Positions 1 to 9,950 are shown, numbered from the stretch's first letter. The stretch is 64,000 nt of DNA from Kyrpidia tusciae DSM 2912 (GCF_000092905.1 NC_014098.1:1612001-1676000), one strand, 5' to 3'. Numbers and translations are program-made. Notes: generated by a model not told the origin, from the letters alone.

Positions 1-350
1 AACTGGTGATTCTCAGCGATGATGAATATAAACTCCGCAGTGTCATCGATATTCTTCAAGGAAAGCTGATTAAACGCGGAGTGTCCTTAAAAGCGTTGCA
101 ATCCGGCAAGATTGAGCCCGCCGCCGGGGGAGCGGTGCGCCAGCGGGTGAGTATTCGTCAAGGGATCGATGCGGACAACGCCAAACGGATCGTCCAAATC
201 GTGAGGAACAGTAAGCTCAAAGTCCAGGCAGCTGTTCAAGGCGACCAGGTGCGGGTTTCCGGAAAAAGCCGAGATGACCTGCAAAAAGTCATTCAATTGG
301 TCAAGGATGCTGACCTTCCGTTAGATGTCCAGTTTACCAATTTTCGTTAA
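1..350 (+). CDS. yajQ: YajQ-family nucleotide-binding protein (3' part)
   Basis: This is the C-terminal two thirds of a YajQ (UPF0234) protein; the frame is open to the left edge, so the true start lies outside the window and the GTG at position 6 is only an internal codon. The visible residues contain the family signatures [32 protein letters not shown] and a terminal FTNFR. Family members are about 160 residues long and fold as two ferredoxin-like halves. E. coli YajQ binds nucleotides, and some homologues bind cyclic-di-GMP. The role in this organism is unknown. It is followed after 88 bp by rimO on the same strand, with a weak hairpin between them. Confidence 0.9.
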   Translation, partial: LVILSDDEYKLRSVIDILQGKLIKRGVSLKALQSGKIEPAAGGAVRQRVSIRQGIDADNAKRIVQIVRNSKLKVQAAVQGDQVRVSGKSRDDLQKVIQLVKDADLPLDVQFTNFR

Positions 351-360
351 AGTGGCGATC

Positions 361-388
361 TGGGCGCCTGTACACGCCCATCAGTTTT
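361..388 (+). terminator. Weak hairpin after yajQ
   Basis: A 6-bp stem (TGGGCG at 361-366 with CGCCCA at 375-380) and a short T run follow the yajQ stop. The stem is short, so this is at best a weak terminator. A TATACT hexamer at 393-398 could be a -10 for rimO, but no convincing -35 is visible. Confidence 0.3.
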
Positions 389-438
389 GGAGTATACTGT
401 AGTGTACATGTCAATCGACGGCGGTTGGAGGATTCATA

Positions 439-1767
439 ATGGGGCGTCAGATTGCGGTGGTCACCCTCGGGTGCGAAAAAAACCAGGTGGATTCCGAGGT
501 GATGATGGGCCTCATGGAACGCTGGGGGTTTGACTTGGTCGCGGATCCCCAGGAAGCCGATGTCATCGTCGTGAATACCTGCGGGTTCGTCGACCAAGCC
601 AAGGCCGAATCGGTGAACACGATCCTTCAGATGGCTCAGTACAAGGAAAACGGTCATTGCAAAGCCTTGGTGGTGGCCGGATGCCTCGCCCAGCGTTATC
701 AGGAGGAACTCATGCGGGAGATTCCCGAGATCGACGGGATGCTCGGAACGGGCGAGTTTCACCGCGTCCCGGAAGTGGTGGAACAGGCTTTAGCGGGTAG
801 GCACCCGATGCGATTTGGAAATCCTGTGTATCTCTATGACGAGGTCACTCCTCGAAAACGAGTTGGTCTGCCGTATTCTTCCTATGTCAAGATCGCCGAA
901 GGATGTGACCACGGCTGCACTTTTTGTGCCATTCCCTTAATGCGCGGAAAGTTTCGCAGCCGCCCGATCCCGTCCATCGTTGAAGAGGCTCGGCGCCTGG
1001 CCGCGGATGGGGTTCGGGAGATCAGTCTGATTGCCCAAGACTCCACCCAGTACGGTTTGGACTTGTACGGTCGGCGACGGTTGCCCGACCTGTTAAAAGC
1101 GTTAAACGATGTGGATGAACTGCGGTGGATTCGCTTGCATTATGCGTACCCGGGGTATTTTACCGACGAGTTGATCGACGCGATGGCCGGGTTGCCCAAG
1201 GTGTGCAAGTACGTGGATTTGCCGCTGCAGCATTCGGAAGACGAGATTCTTCGGGCTATGCATCGCCCGGGCCGGAACAGTCAAGTTCGGAAGTTGTTGG
1301 AGCGGATTCGAACCCGCATACCCAATGTGGCGATACGCAGTTCGTTTATCGTGGGGTTCCCCGGGGAAACCGAGGAACAGTTTTTGCGGCTGGCCGATTT
1401 CGTAGAAGAGATGGCCTTTGACCGAATCGGCGTCTTTGCCTTCTCCCGGGAGGAAGGCACCCCTTCAGCTGCCATGGAGGGCCAGATTTCCGAAGCGGAA
1501 AAGGAGCGCCGGGCAGCCTGGTTGATGGAAGTGGGGAGAAAAGCCTCGGCGGCCCGGGGAGCGGCCCGGGTGGGCCAGGTGATCGATTGCCTGCTCGAAC
1601 GCCAAGACGACCGGCGCCCGGATATCTGGATCGGTCGCTCGGAGTACGACGCTCCGGAGATCGACGGACAGGTTTTTGTGTCTGGTGCAGGTGGGCGGCC
1701 CGGGGAATTCGTCAAAGTGCGAATCACCCATTCCTTCGATTTTGATCTGGCCGGGGAGGGCGTCTAG
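439..1767 (+). CDS. rimO: Ribosomal protein S12 methylthiotransferase RimO
   Basis: Radical-SAM methylthiotransferase that adds a beta-methylthio group to the conserved aspartate of ribosomal protein S12. The 442-residue protein has the three-part layout of the family: an N-terminal MTTase domain with cluster cysteines C12, C48 and C82; a radical-SAM core with CxxxCxxC at C156, C160 and C163; and a C-terminal TRAM-like stretch. It differs from the MiaB paralogue at 22.9 kb in length and in its LGCEKNQVDSE opening, which is typical of RimO. The ATG at 439 has a GGAGG at 427-431. It abuts pgsA, whose GTG begins at the next base, so the two are probably cotranscribed. Confidence 0.95.
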   Translation: MGRQIAVVTLGCEKNQVDSEVMMGLMERWGFDLVADPQEADVIVVNTCGFVDQAKAESVNTILQMAQYKENGHCKALVVAGCLAQRYQEELMREIPEIDGMLGTGEFHRVPEVVEQALAGRHPMRFGNPVYLYDEVTPRKRVGLPYSSYVKIAEGCDHGCTFCAIPLMRGKFRSRPIPSIVEEARRLAADGVREISLIAQDSTQYGLDLYGRRRLPDLLKALNDVDELRWIRLHYAYPGYFTDELIDAMAGLPKVCKYVDLPLQHSEDEILRAMHRPGRNSQVRKLLERIRTRIPNVAIRSSFIVGFPGETEEQFLRLADFVEEMAFDRIGVFAFSREEGTPSAAMEGQISEAEKERRAAWLMEVGRKASAARGAARVGQVIDCLLERQDDRRPDIWIGRSEYDAPEIDGQVFVSGAGGRPGEFVKVRITHSFDFDLAGEGV

Positions 1768-2349
1768 GTGAATCTGGCCAACCGCATCACCATCGCCCGC
1801 ATTTTCCTGGTGCCGGTTGTCATGTTTTTCCTCTTGGTGCATTATAACTTCGGTCGGGTGTCGCTGGCGGGGCATGTGCTGACGGTCAATGAAATCGTGG
1901 CCGCGCTGATTTTTATCGTCGCCGCAAGCACCGACGGGTTGGACGGGTACATTGCGCGAAAGCGCAGGATTGTCACGAACTTTGGGAAGTTCCTCGATCC
2001 CTTGGCGGACAAACTCCTGATTTCGGCGGTACTCATCTCCTTGGTGGAAATGCACCGGGTCGAAGCCTGGGAAGCGATCGTCATCATCAGCCGGGAGTTC
2101 GCGGTGACGGGATTGCGATTGGTGGCGGCAGCGGAAGGCACAGTCATCGCTGCAAGTCGGATGGGGAAGTTGAAGACGGTCACCCAGATCGTGGCGGTCG
2201 TCGCGTTAATGATGAATAATTTGCCTTTCGCGTACGTCGGCATTCCGGTGGCAGCCTGGATCATGTACCTGGCCGTACTGATCACTGTCATTTCCGGAAT
2301 CGATTATTTCGTGAAAAATCGACACGTGATCGGGTTTGGGAAAACTTGA
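1768..2349 (+). CDS. pgsA: CDP-diacylglycerol--glycerol-3-phosphate 3-phosphatidyltransferase
   Basis: Integral membrane enzyme making phosphatidylglycerol phosphate from CDP-diacylglycerol and glycerol 3-phosphate, the committed step of anionic phospholipid synthesis. The CDP-alcohol phosphatidyltransferase signature is present: DGLDGYIAR starting at D56, followed by GKFLDPLADK. The 193-residue length and several hydrophobic segments fit PgsA. The GTG start begins immediately after the rimO stop, so translation is probably coupled. The rimO/pgsA/cinA/recA neighbourhood is conserved in Bacilli. Confidence 0.95.
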   Translation: MNLANRITIARIFLVPVVMFFLLVHYNFGRVSLAGHVLTVNEIVAALIFIVAASTDGLDGYIARKRRIVTNFGKFLDPLADKLLISAVLISLVEMHRVEAWEAIVIISREFAVTGLRLVAAAEGTVIAASRMGKLKTVTQIVAVVALMMNNLPFAYVGIPVAAWIMYLAVLITVISGIDYFVKNRHVIGFGKT

Positions 2350-2392
2350 GCGAGCATGACGGGAACTCGAATCACGAGGCGGGGGCAGCGGG

Positions 2393-3664
2393 ATGAAGGC
2401 GGAGATCATCGCTGTGGGTACGGAACTCTTGCTGGGGCAGATTGCCAACACCAACGCCCGGTTCGTTTCGGAACAATTGGCTCTGGTCGGGGTTGGGGTA
2501 TACTTCCATACAGTGGTGGGGGATAACCGGGGCAGGCTGTTGAGTGTGTTACAGACGGCCCGGCAGCGATCCGATCTCGTGATCTTGTGCGGCGGGTTGG
2601 GGCCCACCGAGGACGACTTGACCCGGGAGACGGTGGCGGAGTTTCTCGGGCGGCCTTTAGAGCTTCACCCGGAAGCGCTTCGTGCGGTGGAAGGATACTT
2701 TTCTGGGTTGGGCCGGGACATGCCGGAAAACAATCGCCGCCAGGCCATGGTCATTCAGGGCGGGAACATGATTCCCAATCCCCGGGGAACGGCGCCGGGA
2801 CAGTATGTGGAGGCGGAGGGGCGGCGGTACGTCCTTTTACCCGGCCCCCCCACGGAGTTCGAACCCATGGTCCGGGAATCGGTGATTCCGTTGGTGCAAA
2901 CCTGGATGGGCGGGAACGAAACCATTCGTTCCCGAGTGCTTCGCCTTTACGGGATCGGCGAATCACACCTGGCGGAACGGATCGCCGATTTGTTGGCCGC
3001 CCAAAGTAACCCAACTCTGGCCCCTTTGGCCGCCGAAGGGGAGGTTACGCTCCGGTTAACCGCCCGGGCTGCCTCGGAAAAAGAGGCGTGGGAACGGATC
3101 GCTCCGCTGGAGGCAGAGCTGCGCCGGCGCTTGGGGCGATATATCTACGGCGTCGACGCGGAAACCCTGGAGGTGGCCGCAGGTCGAGTTTTACAAGCCC
3201 GAGGAATGACCGTTGCCACCGCGGAGAGCTGCACCGGGGGGCTCCTGGGAGAGATGATCACCAACGTTCCGGGGAGTTCCCGGTATTTTGTCGGCGGAGT
3301 GATATCGTACAGCAATGATGTGAAGAAAGCGGTTTTGGGCGTTTCCGGGGAGATCCTGGAGCGTCTCGGAGCGGTGAGCGAACCGGTGGCCATCCAGATG
3401 GCTCAGGGAGTTGCCGAGCATCTCGGAGCGGACTGGGGGATTGGAATTACCGGGATCGCCGGACCGGATGGCGGTACGGAGACAAAACCGGTGGGTTTGG
3501 TGTATATCGCCGTGCATCATCGGAATGCGGATCCCTGGGTAAAAGAATTTCGATTTCGTGGAGACCGCCGCCAAGTGCGCATTCGGGCCGCCAAGGCGGC
3601 ACTGTTCGCCCTGTGGCGAAAAGTCGGGGCGATGGATGAAGGGTTAAGTCCTGCAGAAAGGTGA
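2393..3664 (+). CDS. cinA: CinA: competence/damage-inducible protein with PncC domain
   Basis: The N-terminal half (IIAVGTELLLGQIANTN) is a MoaB/Mog-like domain. The C-terminal half is a nicotinamide-nucleotide amidase (PncC) domain whose motif TAESCTGG starts at T276 and supplies the catalytic serine S279. The 423-residue length equals that of full two-domain CinA proteins. CinA enzymes recycle NMN and hydrolyse ADP-ribose; in Streptococcus, CinA is cotranscribed with recA and helps RecA act in transformation. Here a DEAD-box helicase separates cinA from recA, which is unlike B. subtilis. The ATG at 2393 follows pgsA after 43 bp. Confidence 0.93.
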   Translation: MKAEIIAVGTELLLGQIANTNARFVSEQLALVGVGVYFHTVVGDNRGRLLSVLQTARQRSDLVILCGGLGPTEDDLTRETVAEFLGRPLELHPEALRAVEGYFSGLGRDMPENNRRQAMVIQGGNMIPNPRGTAPGQYVEAEGRRYVLLPGPPTEFEPMVRESVIPLVQTWMGGNETIRSRVLRLYGIGESHLAERIADLLAAQSNPTLAPLAAEGEVTLRLTARAASEKEAWERIAPLEAELRRRLGRYIYGVDAETLEVAAGRVLQARGMTVATAESCTGGLLGEMITNVPGSSRYFVGGVISYSNDVKKAVLGVSGEILERLGAVSEPVAIQMAQGVAEHLGADWGIGITGIAGPDGGTETKPVGLVYIAVHHRNADPWVKEFRFRGDRRQVRIRAAKAALFALWRKVGAMDEGLSPAER

Positions 3665-3668
3665 GAGA

Positions 3669-5249
3669 ATGACAACATTTACTGATTTTCAATTGAGCCG
3701 AAGAGTGCAGCAAGCCATTGATGATATGGGATTCGAGGAACCCTCTCCGATTCAGGCAGCTTGTATTCCTCTGGTGTTGCAAGGAAAAGATGTCATTGGT
3801 CAAGCTCAGACGGGAACGGGGAAAACTGCGGCCTTCGGGGTGCCGATTATTGAGATGATGGGTACGGGTCGGCACGTTCAAGCCTTGATTCTCACTCCTA
3901 CCCGGGAATTGGCGATCCAGGTGGCCGGGGAGTTGCGCAAGATCGCGAAGTATGCCAGGGTGAGGACGCTCCCGATTTATGGCGGGCAGTCCATTGGTCA
4001 CCAGATTCGGGCGCTTCAGCAGGGCGTGGGAGTGGTCATTGGAACTCCCGGGCGGGTGTTGGACCATTTGCGCCGGGGCACCTTGAAGTTAGACAAAGTG
4101 CGCACCGTGGTTCTGGACGAAGCGGATGAGATGTTGGATATGGGGTTCATCGAAGATATTGAGGCGATTTTGAAGGAGACACCCCAGGAACGCCAGACGC
4201 TCTTGTTTTCGGCCACATTCCCCCACGAAGTGAAGCAGTTGGCAGTCCGGTACATGAAAAACCCGGAGCACGTGACGGTCAACCGGGGGGAAATGACCGT
4301 CCCCCTGATCGATCAGATCTACTATAAAGTGCTGGAACGCAACAAGCTGGAAAGCTTGTGCCGGATCATCGACAGCGAGGACGTGTCGCTCGGCATCATT
4401 TTTTGCCGCACCAAGCGCGGGGTGGATGAGCTGACCGAGGCACTGCTGGCCCGGGGATATCTCGTGGACGGACTTCACGGCGATTTGTCCCAGGCCCAGC
4501 GGGATCGGGTGATGAAAAAATTCCGCAACGGGGATATCGAGTTTCTGGTGGCCACGGATGTCGCGGCCCGGGGGATCGACGTGACCAATGTCACCCACGT
4601 GATTAACTATGACATTCCCCAGGATCCAGAATCGTATGTGCATCGGATCGGCCGGACGGGACGGGCCGGTCGGCGGGGACTGGCCATTACCTTGGTCACT
4701 CCCAGGGAGTTCAAGTTGCTGAAACAGATCGAGAGGGAGACCCAAGCTCCCTTGGTGGGGCGGGAGGTCCCCACGTTGGCGGATGTGGCGGAACGGGTGG
4801 CCGAAAACTGGCGGGAGCGGTTGCGGCGCACGGTCCAGGAGGGGGGGATCGCCAATTACCGCGCCATTCTCGGCTCTCTCCTGGATGAGTTCGATCCGGT
4901 GGATCTGGCCGCCGCTGCTTTAAAGCTGGCCAGCGCCGACGATCTGCACACGGGCGAGGAGGAGGACTACGATTTTGGCGAGACCGGGGCATCCCCTGGC
5001 ATGGTCCGCTTTTTCCTAAACATTGGACGCAGCGCCAATGTGGGACCCGGGGATCTTGTGCGGATAATTTCGGAGGAGACGGGCATCCCCGGTCAGGCGA
5101 TCGGCAAGATCGACTTGTACGATCGGTTCGCCTTCGTCGAAGTGGAGGAGGAATCGGCACCCTTTGTATTCGAGGCGCTGCGCCAGGCGCGCATCAATGG
5201 ACTTCGGGTCAACTTGGAACCGGCGCGCCCTCGAAGCCGCCGGGCCTGA
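3669..5249 (+). CDS. DEAD-box RNA helicase with DbpA-type C-terminal domain
   Basis: ATP-dependent RNA helicase of 526 residues. Motifs in order: Q motif FEEPSPIQ, Walker A AQTGTGKT at 46-53, PTRELA, GTPGR, DEAD at 150-153, SAT, ARGID and HRIGRTGR. The last ~80 residues (from VRFFLNIGR onward) match the DbpA RNA-binding domain, which recognises 23S rRNA hairpin 92 in DbpA/YxiN proteins. A role in large-subunit assembly or cold adaptation is therefore likely, though CshA-type decay functions are possible. It starts 4 bp after cinA with AAAGGTGAG as ribosome-binding site and ends before a strong terminator, so it closes the rimO-pgsA-cinA transcription unit. Confidence 0.92.
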   Translation: MTTFTDFQLSRRVQQAIDDMGFEEPSPIQAACIPLVLQGKDVIGQAQTGTGKTAAFGVPIIEMMGTGRHVQALILTPTRELAIQVAGELRKIAKYARVRTLPIYGGQSIGHQIRALQQGVGVVIGTPGRVLDHLRRGTLKLDKVRTVVLDEADEMLDMGFIEDIEAILKETPQERQTLLFSATFPHEVKQLAVRYMKNPEHVTVNRGEMTVPLIDQIYYKVLERNKLESLCRIIDSEDVSLGIIFCRTKRGVDELTEALLARGYLVDGLHGDLSQAQRDRVMKKFRNGDIEFLVATDVAARGIDVTNVTHVINYDIPQDPESYVHRIGRTGRAGRRGLAITLVTPREFKLLKQIERETQAPLVGREVPTLADVAERVAENWRERLRRTVQEGGIANYRAILGSLLDEFDPVDLAAAALKLASADDLHTGEEEDYDFGETGASPGMVRFFLNIGRSANVGPGDLVRIISEETGIPGQAIGKIDLYDRFAFVEVEEESAPFVFEALRQARINGLRVNLEPARPRSRRA

Positions 5250-5264
5250 GGGCCCGGGCGGTGG

Positions 5265-5290
5265 ATCCCCGCCGGGGCGGGGATTTTTTT
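5265..5290 (+). terminator. Rho-independent terminator before recA
   Basis: A GC-rich stem ATCCCCGC (5265-5272) pairs with GCGGGGAT (5277-5284) and is followed by a run of seven T. It isolates recA from the upstream genes. Confidence 0.9.
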
Positions 5291-5302
5291 CGCCGCAGAT
5301 CC

Positions 5303-5338
5303 CAAACGAATGTTCGTGGGGTCGAGCTTTGCTATAAT
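5303..5338 (+). promoter_or_regulatory. recA promoter with LexA (SOS) box
   Basis: A perfect -10 hexamer TATAAT lies at 5333-5338. CAAACGAATGTTCG at 5303-5316 matches the Gram-positive SOS box CGAACrnryGTTyC in 12 of 14 positions and overlaps the expected -35 region (about 5310-5315, which itself is a poor hexamer). LexA bound here would block RNA polymerase, as known for B. subtilis recA. LexA itself is encoded at 49.06-49.67 kb of this window. Confidence 0.8.
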
Positions 5339-5419
5339 AAAGACGCACAAAGGTTAGCAGGAACGGACGGGTCCCGGAGCGAATTAGTCAAGCGAGAAGA
5401 AGGGAAGGAGTGGGCAGGG

Positions 5420-6475
5420 GTGGCGGATCGGAAGGCGGCACTGGACATGGCGCTGCGCCAGATTGAGAAACAATTCGGGAAAGGTTCGATTATGAAACTG
5501 GGAGAGGCCCAGGCGAGTATGAACGTCGAAGTGGTCTCCACCGGCGCTTTGGCGTTAGACATTGCTTTGGGGGTCGGGGGATTCCCCCGGGGGCGTGTGA
5601 TCGAGATTTACGGTCCGGAGTCTTCGGGCAAGACGACGGTGGCTTTGCACGCCATCGCCGAAGTACAGAAGTTGGGCGGACAAGCGGCGTTTATCGATGC
5701 CGAACACGCCTTGGACCCCGTGTATGCCCGCAATCTTGGCGTCAACATCGATGAGCTGTTGATTTCCCAACCGGATACCGGGGAACAAGCTCTGGAGATC
5801 GCCGAGGCGTTGGTGCGCAGCGGCGCGGTGGATATTATTGTGATTGACTCGGTGGCGGCGCTGGTTCCCAAAGCCGAACTGGAGGGGGACATGGGCGATT
5901 CCCACGTGGGTCTGCAGGCCAGGCTCATGTCCCAAGCTTTGCGTAAGCTTTCCGGGGCGATTTCCAAGTCCCGGACGATCGCGATTTTTATCAACCAGAT
6001 TCGGGAGAAAGTCGGCGTCATGTTCGGCAATCCCGAGACCACCACCGGTGGGCGGGCGCTGAAGTTTTACTCCTCAGTGCGCCTGGAAGTGCGGCGGGCC
6101 GAGGCCCTTAAACAAGGAAACGAACTGATCGGAAACCGGACTCGGATCAAGGTGGTAAAAAACAAGGTCGCCCCTCCTTTTAAACAAGCGGATGTGGACA
6201 TCATGTTCGGGGAAGGAATCTCACGGGAGGGCAGCATTGTCGATCTGGGAGTGGAGATGGATGTCATCGAAAAGAGCGGGGCCTGGTATTCCTTCGAAGG
6301 TGAACGATTGGGCCAGGGCCGGGAAAACGCCAAGCAATTTCTAAAGGAACACCCGGAGATCGCCGATCGTATCGAAGGAAAGATTCGCAGCATGTGCCAC
6401 GCCGAGGGCTCGGCGGGAGTCCGCCCCGCATCGGGCTTGATTGGGTCGGACGAAGGTGAGTTTTTCGATGAGTGA
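5420..6475 (+). CDS. recA: Recombinase RecA
   Basis: DNA strand-exchange protein and coprotease for LexA. The GTG at 5420 is chosen because it has AAGGAG at 5405-5410 and yields the usual N-terminus [20 protein letters not shown]; an in-frame opening further upstream covers only the terminator and promoter. The resulting 351 residues fit the family. Walker A GPESSGKT lies at 65-72, followed by the [19 protein letters not shown] region that includes DNA-binding loop L2. The gene is preceded by its own promoter and SOS box, and its last 8 bp overlap recX (ATGAGTGA), so the two are translated from one message. Confidence 0.97.
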   Translation: MADRKAALDMALRQIEKQFGKGSIMKLGEAQASMNVEVVSTGALALDIALGVGGFPRGRVIEIYGPESSGKTTVALHAIAEVQKLGGQAAFIDAEHALDPVYARNLGVNIDELLISQPDTGEQALEIAEALVRSGAVDIIVIDSVAALVPKAELEGDMGDSHVGLQARLMSQALRKLSGAISKSRTIAIFINQIREKVGVMFGNPETTTGGRALKFYSSVRLEVRRAEALKQGNELIGNRTRIKVVKNKVAPPFKQADVDIMFGEGISREGSIVDLGVEMDVIEKSGAWYSFEGERLGQGRENAKQFLKEHPEIADRIEGKIRSMCHAEGSAGVRPASGLIGSDEGEFFDE

Positions 6476-6953
6476 AACCACCGGCGAAGCCGAGGCGTGG
6501 AACCGCGCGCTCCAGTATTTGGCGCGAAGGTCCCGGTCGGCAGCCCAGGTGAAAGAACATTTGCAAAGACAGGGCCATCCGGTTGATGTGGTGGACCGGG
6601 TGATTGACCGCTTACGGGGGCGAGGTTGGATCGACGACGTCGCCTACGCCCGGCGCTGGCTGGAGAGACGCGTGGAGGCGGGCCGGACCAGTATCTGGCG
6701 AGCTCGGTGGGAATTGACCCGTCAGGGGGTCCGGGGCGAAGACATCGATCGAGCCTTGGCGGCCATTCCGAAAGACTGGGAAAAACAAGCGGCCATAAGG
6801 TGGCTGCGCTTTCACCGCCGCCGGCATCGAAACAACGACCTCACCACCTGGCGGGCTAAGGCGTATCGAGGGCTGATGCAGAACGGGTTCGACCGGGATC
6901 TGGCTTTTAGTCTGGTGGCATCTTGGGATGATGAGCAGATGGGCGGTGGTTGA
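6468..6953 (+). CDS. recX: Regulatory protein RecX
   Basis: Small alpha-helical protein that binds RecA filaments and limits their activity. The product is about 161 residues and rich in basic and aromatic helix-repeat residues ([32 protein letters not shown]), typical of the three-helix RecX repeats. The ATG at 6468 has AAGGTGAG at 6453-6460 and overlaps the recA stop; a TTG 27 bp upstream would leave that ribosome-binding site inside the gene and is rejected. The recA-recX pairing places inducer and modulator of recombination under one SOS-controlled promoter. Confidence 0.9.
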   Translation: MSETTGEAEAWNRALQYLARRSRSAAQVKEHLQRQGHPVDVVDRVIDRLRGRGWIDDVAYARRWLERRVEAGRTSIWRARWELTRQGVRGEDIDRALAAIPKDWEKQAAIRWLRFHRRRHRNNDLTTWRAKAYRGLMQNGFDRDLAFSLVASWDDEQMGGG

Positions 6954-6978
6954 CAACTATTGACACACCCCGTACAAT
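6950..6978 (+). promoter_or_regulatory. Sigma-A promoter for rny
   Basis: A consensus -35 TTGACA (6950-6955) and a -10 TACAAT (6973-6978) are separated by 17 bp. The -35 overlaps the recX stop codon. A second TTGACA at 6960-6965 is too close to this -10 to be used with it. The rny start is about 140 nt downstream, leaving a long untranslated leader. Confidence 0.85.
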
Positions 6979-7125
6979 AGGTAATGCGTATGAGAAGTTT
7001 TTCCGGTCTCTGCCGAACGCGGCGGCCGTAGCATACCGATCCGCACCCGGTACAAGGGATAGGTGCCGGCGTGTGTTCTGCGTCCATGCTCAGGTCCGTT
7101 ATCCTGAGCAAAGGGGCGATGGATC

Positions 7126-8661
7126 GTGTGGATGTATGGGGTGTCTATCCTGGCAGCATTATTGATCGGGGCCGGGATTGGATATTGGATTCGCCGGGCT
7201 GTGGCTGAAGGAAAGGTCCGCACTGCTGAACAACGCGTTACAGACATGTTGGAGGAAGCGGGCCGGGAAGCGGAGCGCACCCGGAAGGAAGCGCTGATCG
7301 AGGCGAAGGAAGAAGCCCATCGAATTCGCTCGGAGGCGGAACGGGAGATTCGCGAACAGCGAACCGAGTTGCAGCGGCTGGAGCGGCGCCTTCTTCAGAA
7401 AGAGGAACACTTGGACCGAAAGACGGAGTCCGTGGAACGAAAACTCGAGGCGGTAGCCCAGCGCGAGCGAGAGGTCGAACATCTCCGGGCGGAAGCGGAG
7501 CAGATGGTACGCCGGCAGATGGCGGAGTTGGAAAGAGTCTCCGGCTTAACCCAGGAGCAGGCGAGGGAGACGATCCTGGAGAGCGTGGAGCGGGAGTGCC
7601 GCCACGATGCGGCCATCATGATCAAAGAGATTGAACAACAAGCGCGCCACGAAGCGGAAAAGAAGGCCCGGGATATTGTGGTCACCGCGATCCAGCGCTT
7701 TGCCGCCGACCACGTCGCGGAAACCACCGTGTCGGTGGTCAACCTGCCCAATGATGAGATGAAAGGCCGGATTATCGGTCGCGAAGGGCGCAACATCCGG
7801 GCCCTGGAAACCCTGACGGGGATTGATCTGATTATCGACGATACCCCGGAAGCTGTGATTCTGTCGGGTTTTGATCCCATCCGGCGGGAAGTTGCCCGGG
7901 TGGCTCTTGAAAAACTGGTGGCGGACGGCCGCATTCATCCGGCCAGGATTGAAGAGATGGTGGAGAAAGCCCGTCGGGAAGTCGAAGAGCGGATTCGGGA
8001 AGAAGGGGAACAGGCGGTGTTTGAAACCGGGGTGACGGGCCTGCACCCCGATTTGGTGAAGATCCTCGGCCGACTGAAGTACCGGACCAGCTATGGGCAG
8101 AATGTGCTGAAACACTCTGTAGAGGTTGCTCACCTGGCGGGTTTAATGGCAGCCGAACTCGGCCTTGACGTACAATTGGCGAAACGGGCCGGTTTATTGC
8201 ACGATATCGGCAAAGCGATCACCCATGAAGTGGAAGGGTCCCATGTTGAGATCGGTCTGGACCTGGCCCGAAAGTATAAGGAGCATCCCGTGGTGCTCAA
8301 TGCCATTGGAGCCCATCACGGAGACACGGAATACACCTCGGCGATCTCCATGCTGGTGGGGGCAGCGGATGCGATTTCCGCAGCGCGACCCGGGGCCCGG
8401 AGGGAAAGTCTGGACGTGTACATTAAGCGGCTGGAGCGCCTTGAGGAGATTGCGGAGTCTTTCGAAGGTGTGGAGAAGTCCTATGCCATTCAGGCCGGCA
8501 GAGAGATTCGTATTATCGTCAAACCTGAGCTGATCGACGACGCAGAATCGGTACGCATGGCTCGGGAGATATCCAAGCGCATTGAAAACGAGCTCGACTA
8601 TCCTGGGCATATTAAAGTCACGGTGATCCGCGAGACCAGAGCCGTCGAATACGCAAAATAA
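7126..8661 (+). CDS. rny: Ribonuclease Y
   Basis: Membrane-anchored endoribonuclease that starts mRNA decay and processing in Firmicutes. The 511-residue protein has one N-terminal transmembrane helix (residues ~4-22), a long charged coiled coil (~25-190), a KH RNA-binding domain with [12 protein letters not shown] from G214, and an HD domain with the metal-binding pair H359-D360 in LLHDIGKA. The GTG at 7126 is used because AAGGGGC lies 8 nt upstream. It has its own promoter, and a terminator stem begins inside the stop codon. The Y-complex subunit RicA, which steers RNase Y in B. subtilis, is encoded at 24.3 kb. Confidence 0.97.
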   Translation: MWMYGVSILAALLIGAGIGYWIRRAVAEGKVRTAEQRVTDMLEEAGREAERTRKEALIEAKEEAHRIRSEAEREIREQRTELQRLERRLLQKEEHLDRKTESVERKLEAVAQREREVEHLRAEAEQMVRRQMAELERVSGLTQEQARETILESVERECRHDAAIMIKEIEQQARHEAEKKARDIVVTAIQRFAADHVAETTVSVVNLPNDEMKGRIIGREGRNIRALETLTGIDLIIDDTPEAVILSGFDPIRREVARVALEKLVADGRIHPARIEEMVEKARREVEERIREEGEQAVFETGVTGLHPDLVKILGRLKYRTSYGQNVLKHSVEVAHLAGLMAAELGLDVQLAKRAGLLHDIGKAITHEVEGSHVEIGLDLARKYKEHPVVLNAIGAHHGDTEYTSAISMLVGAADAISAARPGARRESLDVYIKRLERLEEIAESFEGVEKSYAIQAGREIRIIVKPELIDDAESVRMAREISKRIENELDYPGHIKVTVIRETRAVEYAK

Positions 8662-8688
8662 GGTAGCCGTCAGGCTACCTTATTTTTT
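8657..8688 (+). terminator. Terminator overlapping the rny stop
   Basis: A perfect 12-bp stem (8657-8668 with 8673-8684), a GTCA loop and a T tract follow. The TAA stop of rny is part of the 5' arm. Confidence 0.9.
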
Positions 8689-8705
8689 AGAGAGGATGTC
8701 ACAGG

Positions 8706-9518
8706 GTGCGGATTCTATTTATCGGGGATATCGTGGGAAGCCCGGGGCGACAGGCTGTGGAGCGTTATCTTCCCCGGGTTCAGGATGTGGTCCAGGCGGA
8801 TATCGTGATTGCAAACGGCGAGAATGTCGCGGACGGGCGGGGAATCACTCCCAATCTGGCCGAATGGTTGTTTGACCACGGGATCGACTTTATCACCATG
8901 GGAAATCACGTCTGGGACCACCCGAAGATTTTCGATTTCATCGATCAGGAGAAGCGCCTGGTTCGGCCCGCGAATTTTCGCCTGGCTCCCGGCCAGGGTT
9001 ATGCGCTGTGTTCCGTTGGCGGCCGTCAGCTCGCCATTGTCAACGTATTGGGCCGGGCTTTCATGGGGGAATGGGACGGGCCCCTGGAGGTCCTCTCCGC
9101 GGTGCTGGAGGAAATCGCCGACCAGGCGACGTGGATCGTGGTGGACGTGCATGCGGAAACCACGTCGGAAAAGCAGGCGCTTGCCTGGTATTTTGACGGC
9201 CGGGTCAGCGCGGTGGTGGGAACCCACACCCACGTGCAGACGGCGGACGAGCGAATTCTGCCAGGGGGCACGGGATATATCACCGACGTGGGAATGACCG
9301 GTCCCTTTGACGGCATCATCGGCATGAAAAAAGAGCCGATTCTTCATAAAATGATCACCCATCTGCCGGCGCGCTTTGAAGTGGCCGATGGGGATTGCCA
9401 GTTTTCGGCGGCGATCATCGATTGTGAAGACGAAAACGGACGGTGTGCGGCAATCCGCAGGGTGTTCATTACCCCCGACCATCCCTGGCCCGACGGGGCG
9501 GCCTTTAAGCGCCCATGA
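8706..9518 (+). CDS. ymdB: YmdB-type metallophosphoesterase (TIGR00282)
   Basis: Phosphodiesterase of the YmdB family; the B. subtilis protein hydrolyses 2',3'-cyclic nucleotides and influences biofilm and motility decisions. Metal ligands expected for the family are visible: D8 (IGDIVG), E39-N40 (NGEN), N67-H68 (GNH), H149 (DVHAE), H174 and H176 (GTHTH). The 270-residue length matches. The start is a GTG at 8706 just after the rny terminator, so some expression may come from readthrough. The rny-ymdB-spoVS order is that of B. subtilis. Confidence 0.93.
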   Translation: MRILFIGDIVGSPGRQAVERYLPRVQDVVQADIVIANGENVADGRGITPNLAEWLFDHGIDFITMGNHVWDHPKIFDFIDQEKRLVRPANFRLAPGQGYALCSVGGRQLAIVNVLGRAFMGEWDGPLEVLSAVLEEIADQATWIVVDVHAETTSEKQALAWYFDGRVSAVVGTHTHVQTADERILPGGTGYITDVGMTGPFDGIIGMKKEPILHKMITHLPARFEVADGDCQFSAAIIDCEDENGRCAAIRRVFITPDHPWPDGAAFKRP

Positions 9519-9567
9519 TCCGGCCCGGTTTCCTGGAGAAGAATTTTTCGAATAATAGCCATTGAAA

Positions 9568-9597
9568 AAAGGAATTTCCTAAAGGAACCGCGAATAT
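9568..9597 (+). promoter_or_regulatory. Candidate sigma-H promoter for spoVS
   Basis: AAAGGAATT at 9568-9576 matches the sigma-H -35 RnAGGAwWW, and after 12 bp CGCGAATAT at 9589-9597 resembles the -10 RnnGAATww except for the first base. B. subtilis spoVS is sigma-H dependent, which supports the call. Only sequence similarity is available. Confidence 0.5.
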
Positions 9598-9644
9598 AAG
9601 TATCAATGTCCTTCTCAACCCAACAGCAAGGGAGGAACCTCACG

Positions 9645-9905
9645 ATGGAAGTATTAAAAGTTTCAGCAAAATCCAACCCCAATTCTGTTGCCGGAGCCCT
9701 GGCCGGCGTATTGCGGGAACGCGGCGCGGCGGAAATCCAAGCGATTGGGGCCGGGGCCCTCAATCAAGCAGTGAAAGCCGTAGCGATTGCACGAGGATTC
9801 GTAGCGCCCAGTGGAATCGACTTGATTTGCATCCCCGCCTTCACCGATATTTTGATCGACGGGGAAGAGCGGACGGCGATCAAGTTGATCGTCGAACCTC
9901 GCTGA
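9645..9905 (+). CDS. spoVS: Stage V sporulation protein S
   Basis: Small (86 residues) nucleic-acid-binding protein of the SpoVS/Alba-like family, needed for normal septation and coat assembly during sporulation in B. subtilis. The sequence MEVLKVSAKSNPNSVAGAL and the rest (GAGALNQAVKAVAIARG, DGEERTAIKL) are near-canonical for this very conserved family. The ATG at 9645 has GGAGG at 9631-9635; an ATG 39 bp upstream lacks a ribosome-binding site and lies close to the putative sigma-H promoter. It is followed by a terminator-like hairpin. Confidence 0.96.
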   Translation: MEVLKVSAKSNPNSVAGALAGVLRERGAAEIQAIGAGALNQAVKAVAIARGFVAPSGIDLICIPAFTDILIDGEERTAIKLIVEPR

Positions 9906-9950
9906 GGCCAGGGATCAACATCACCGATGTCAACATGATTATTGGACAAC

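Noticed and set aside
6960-6965. Second TTGACA upstream of rny
   Set aside because: It is only 7 bp from the -10 TACAAT, far too close; the TTGACA at 6950 has the correct 17-bp spacing.
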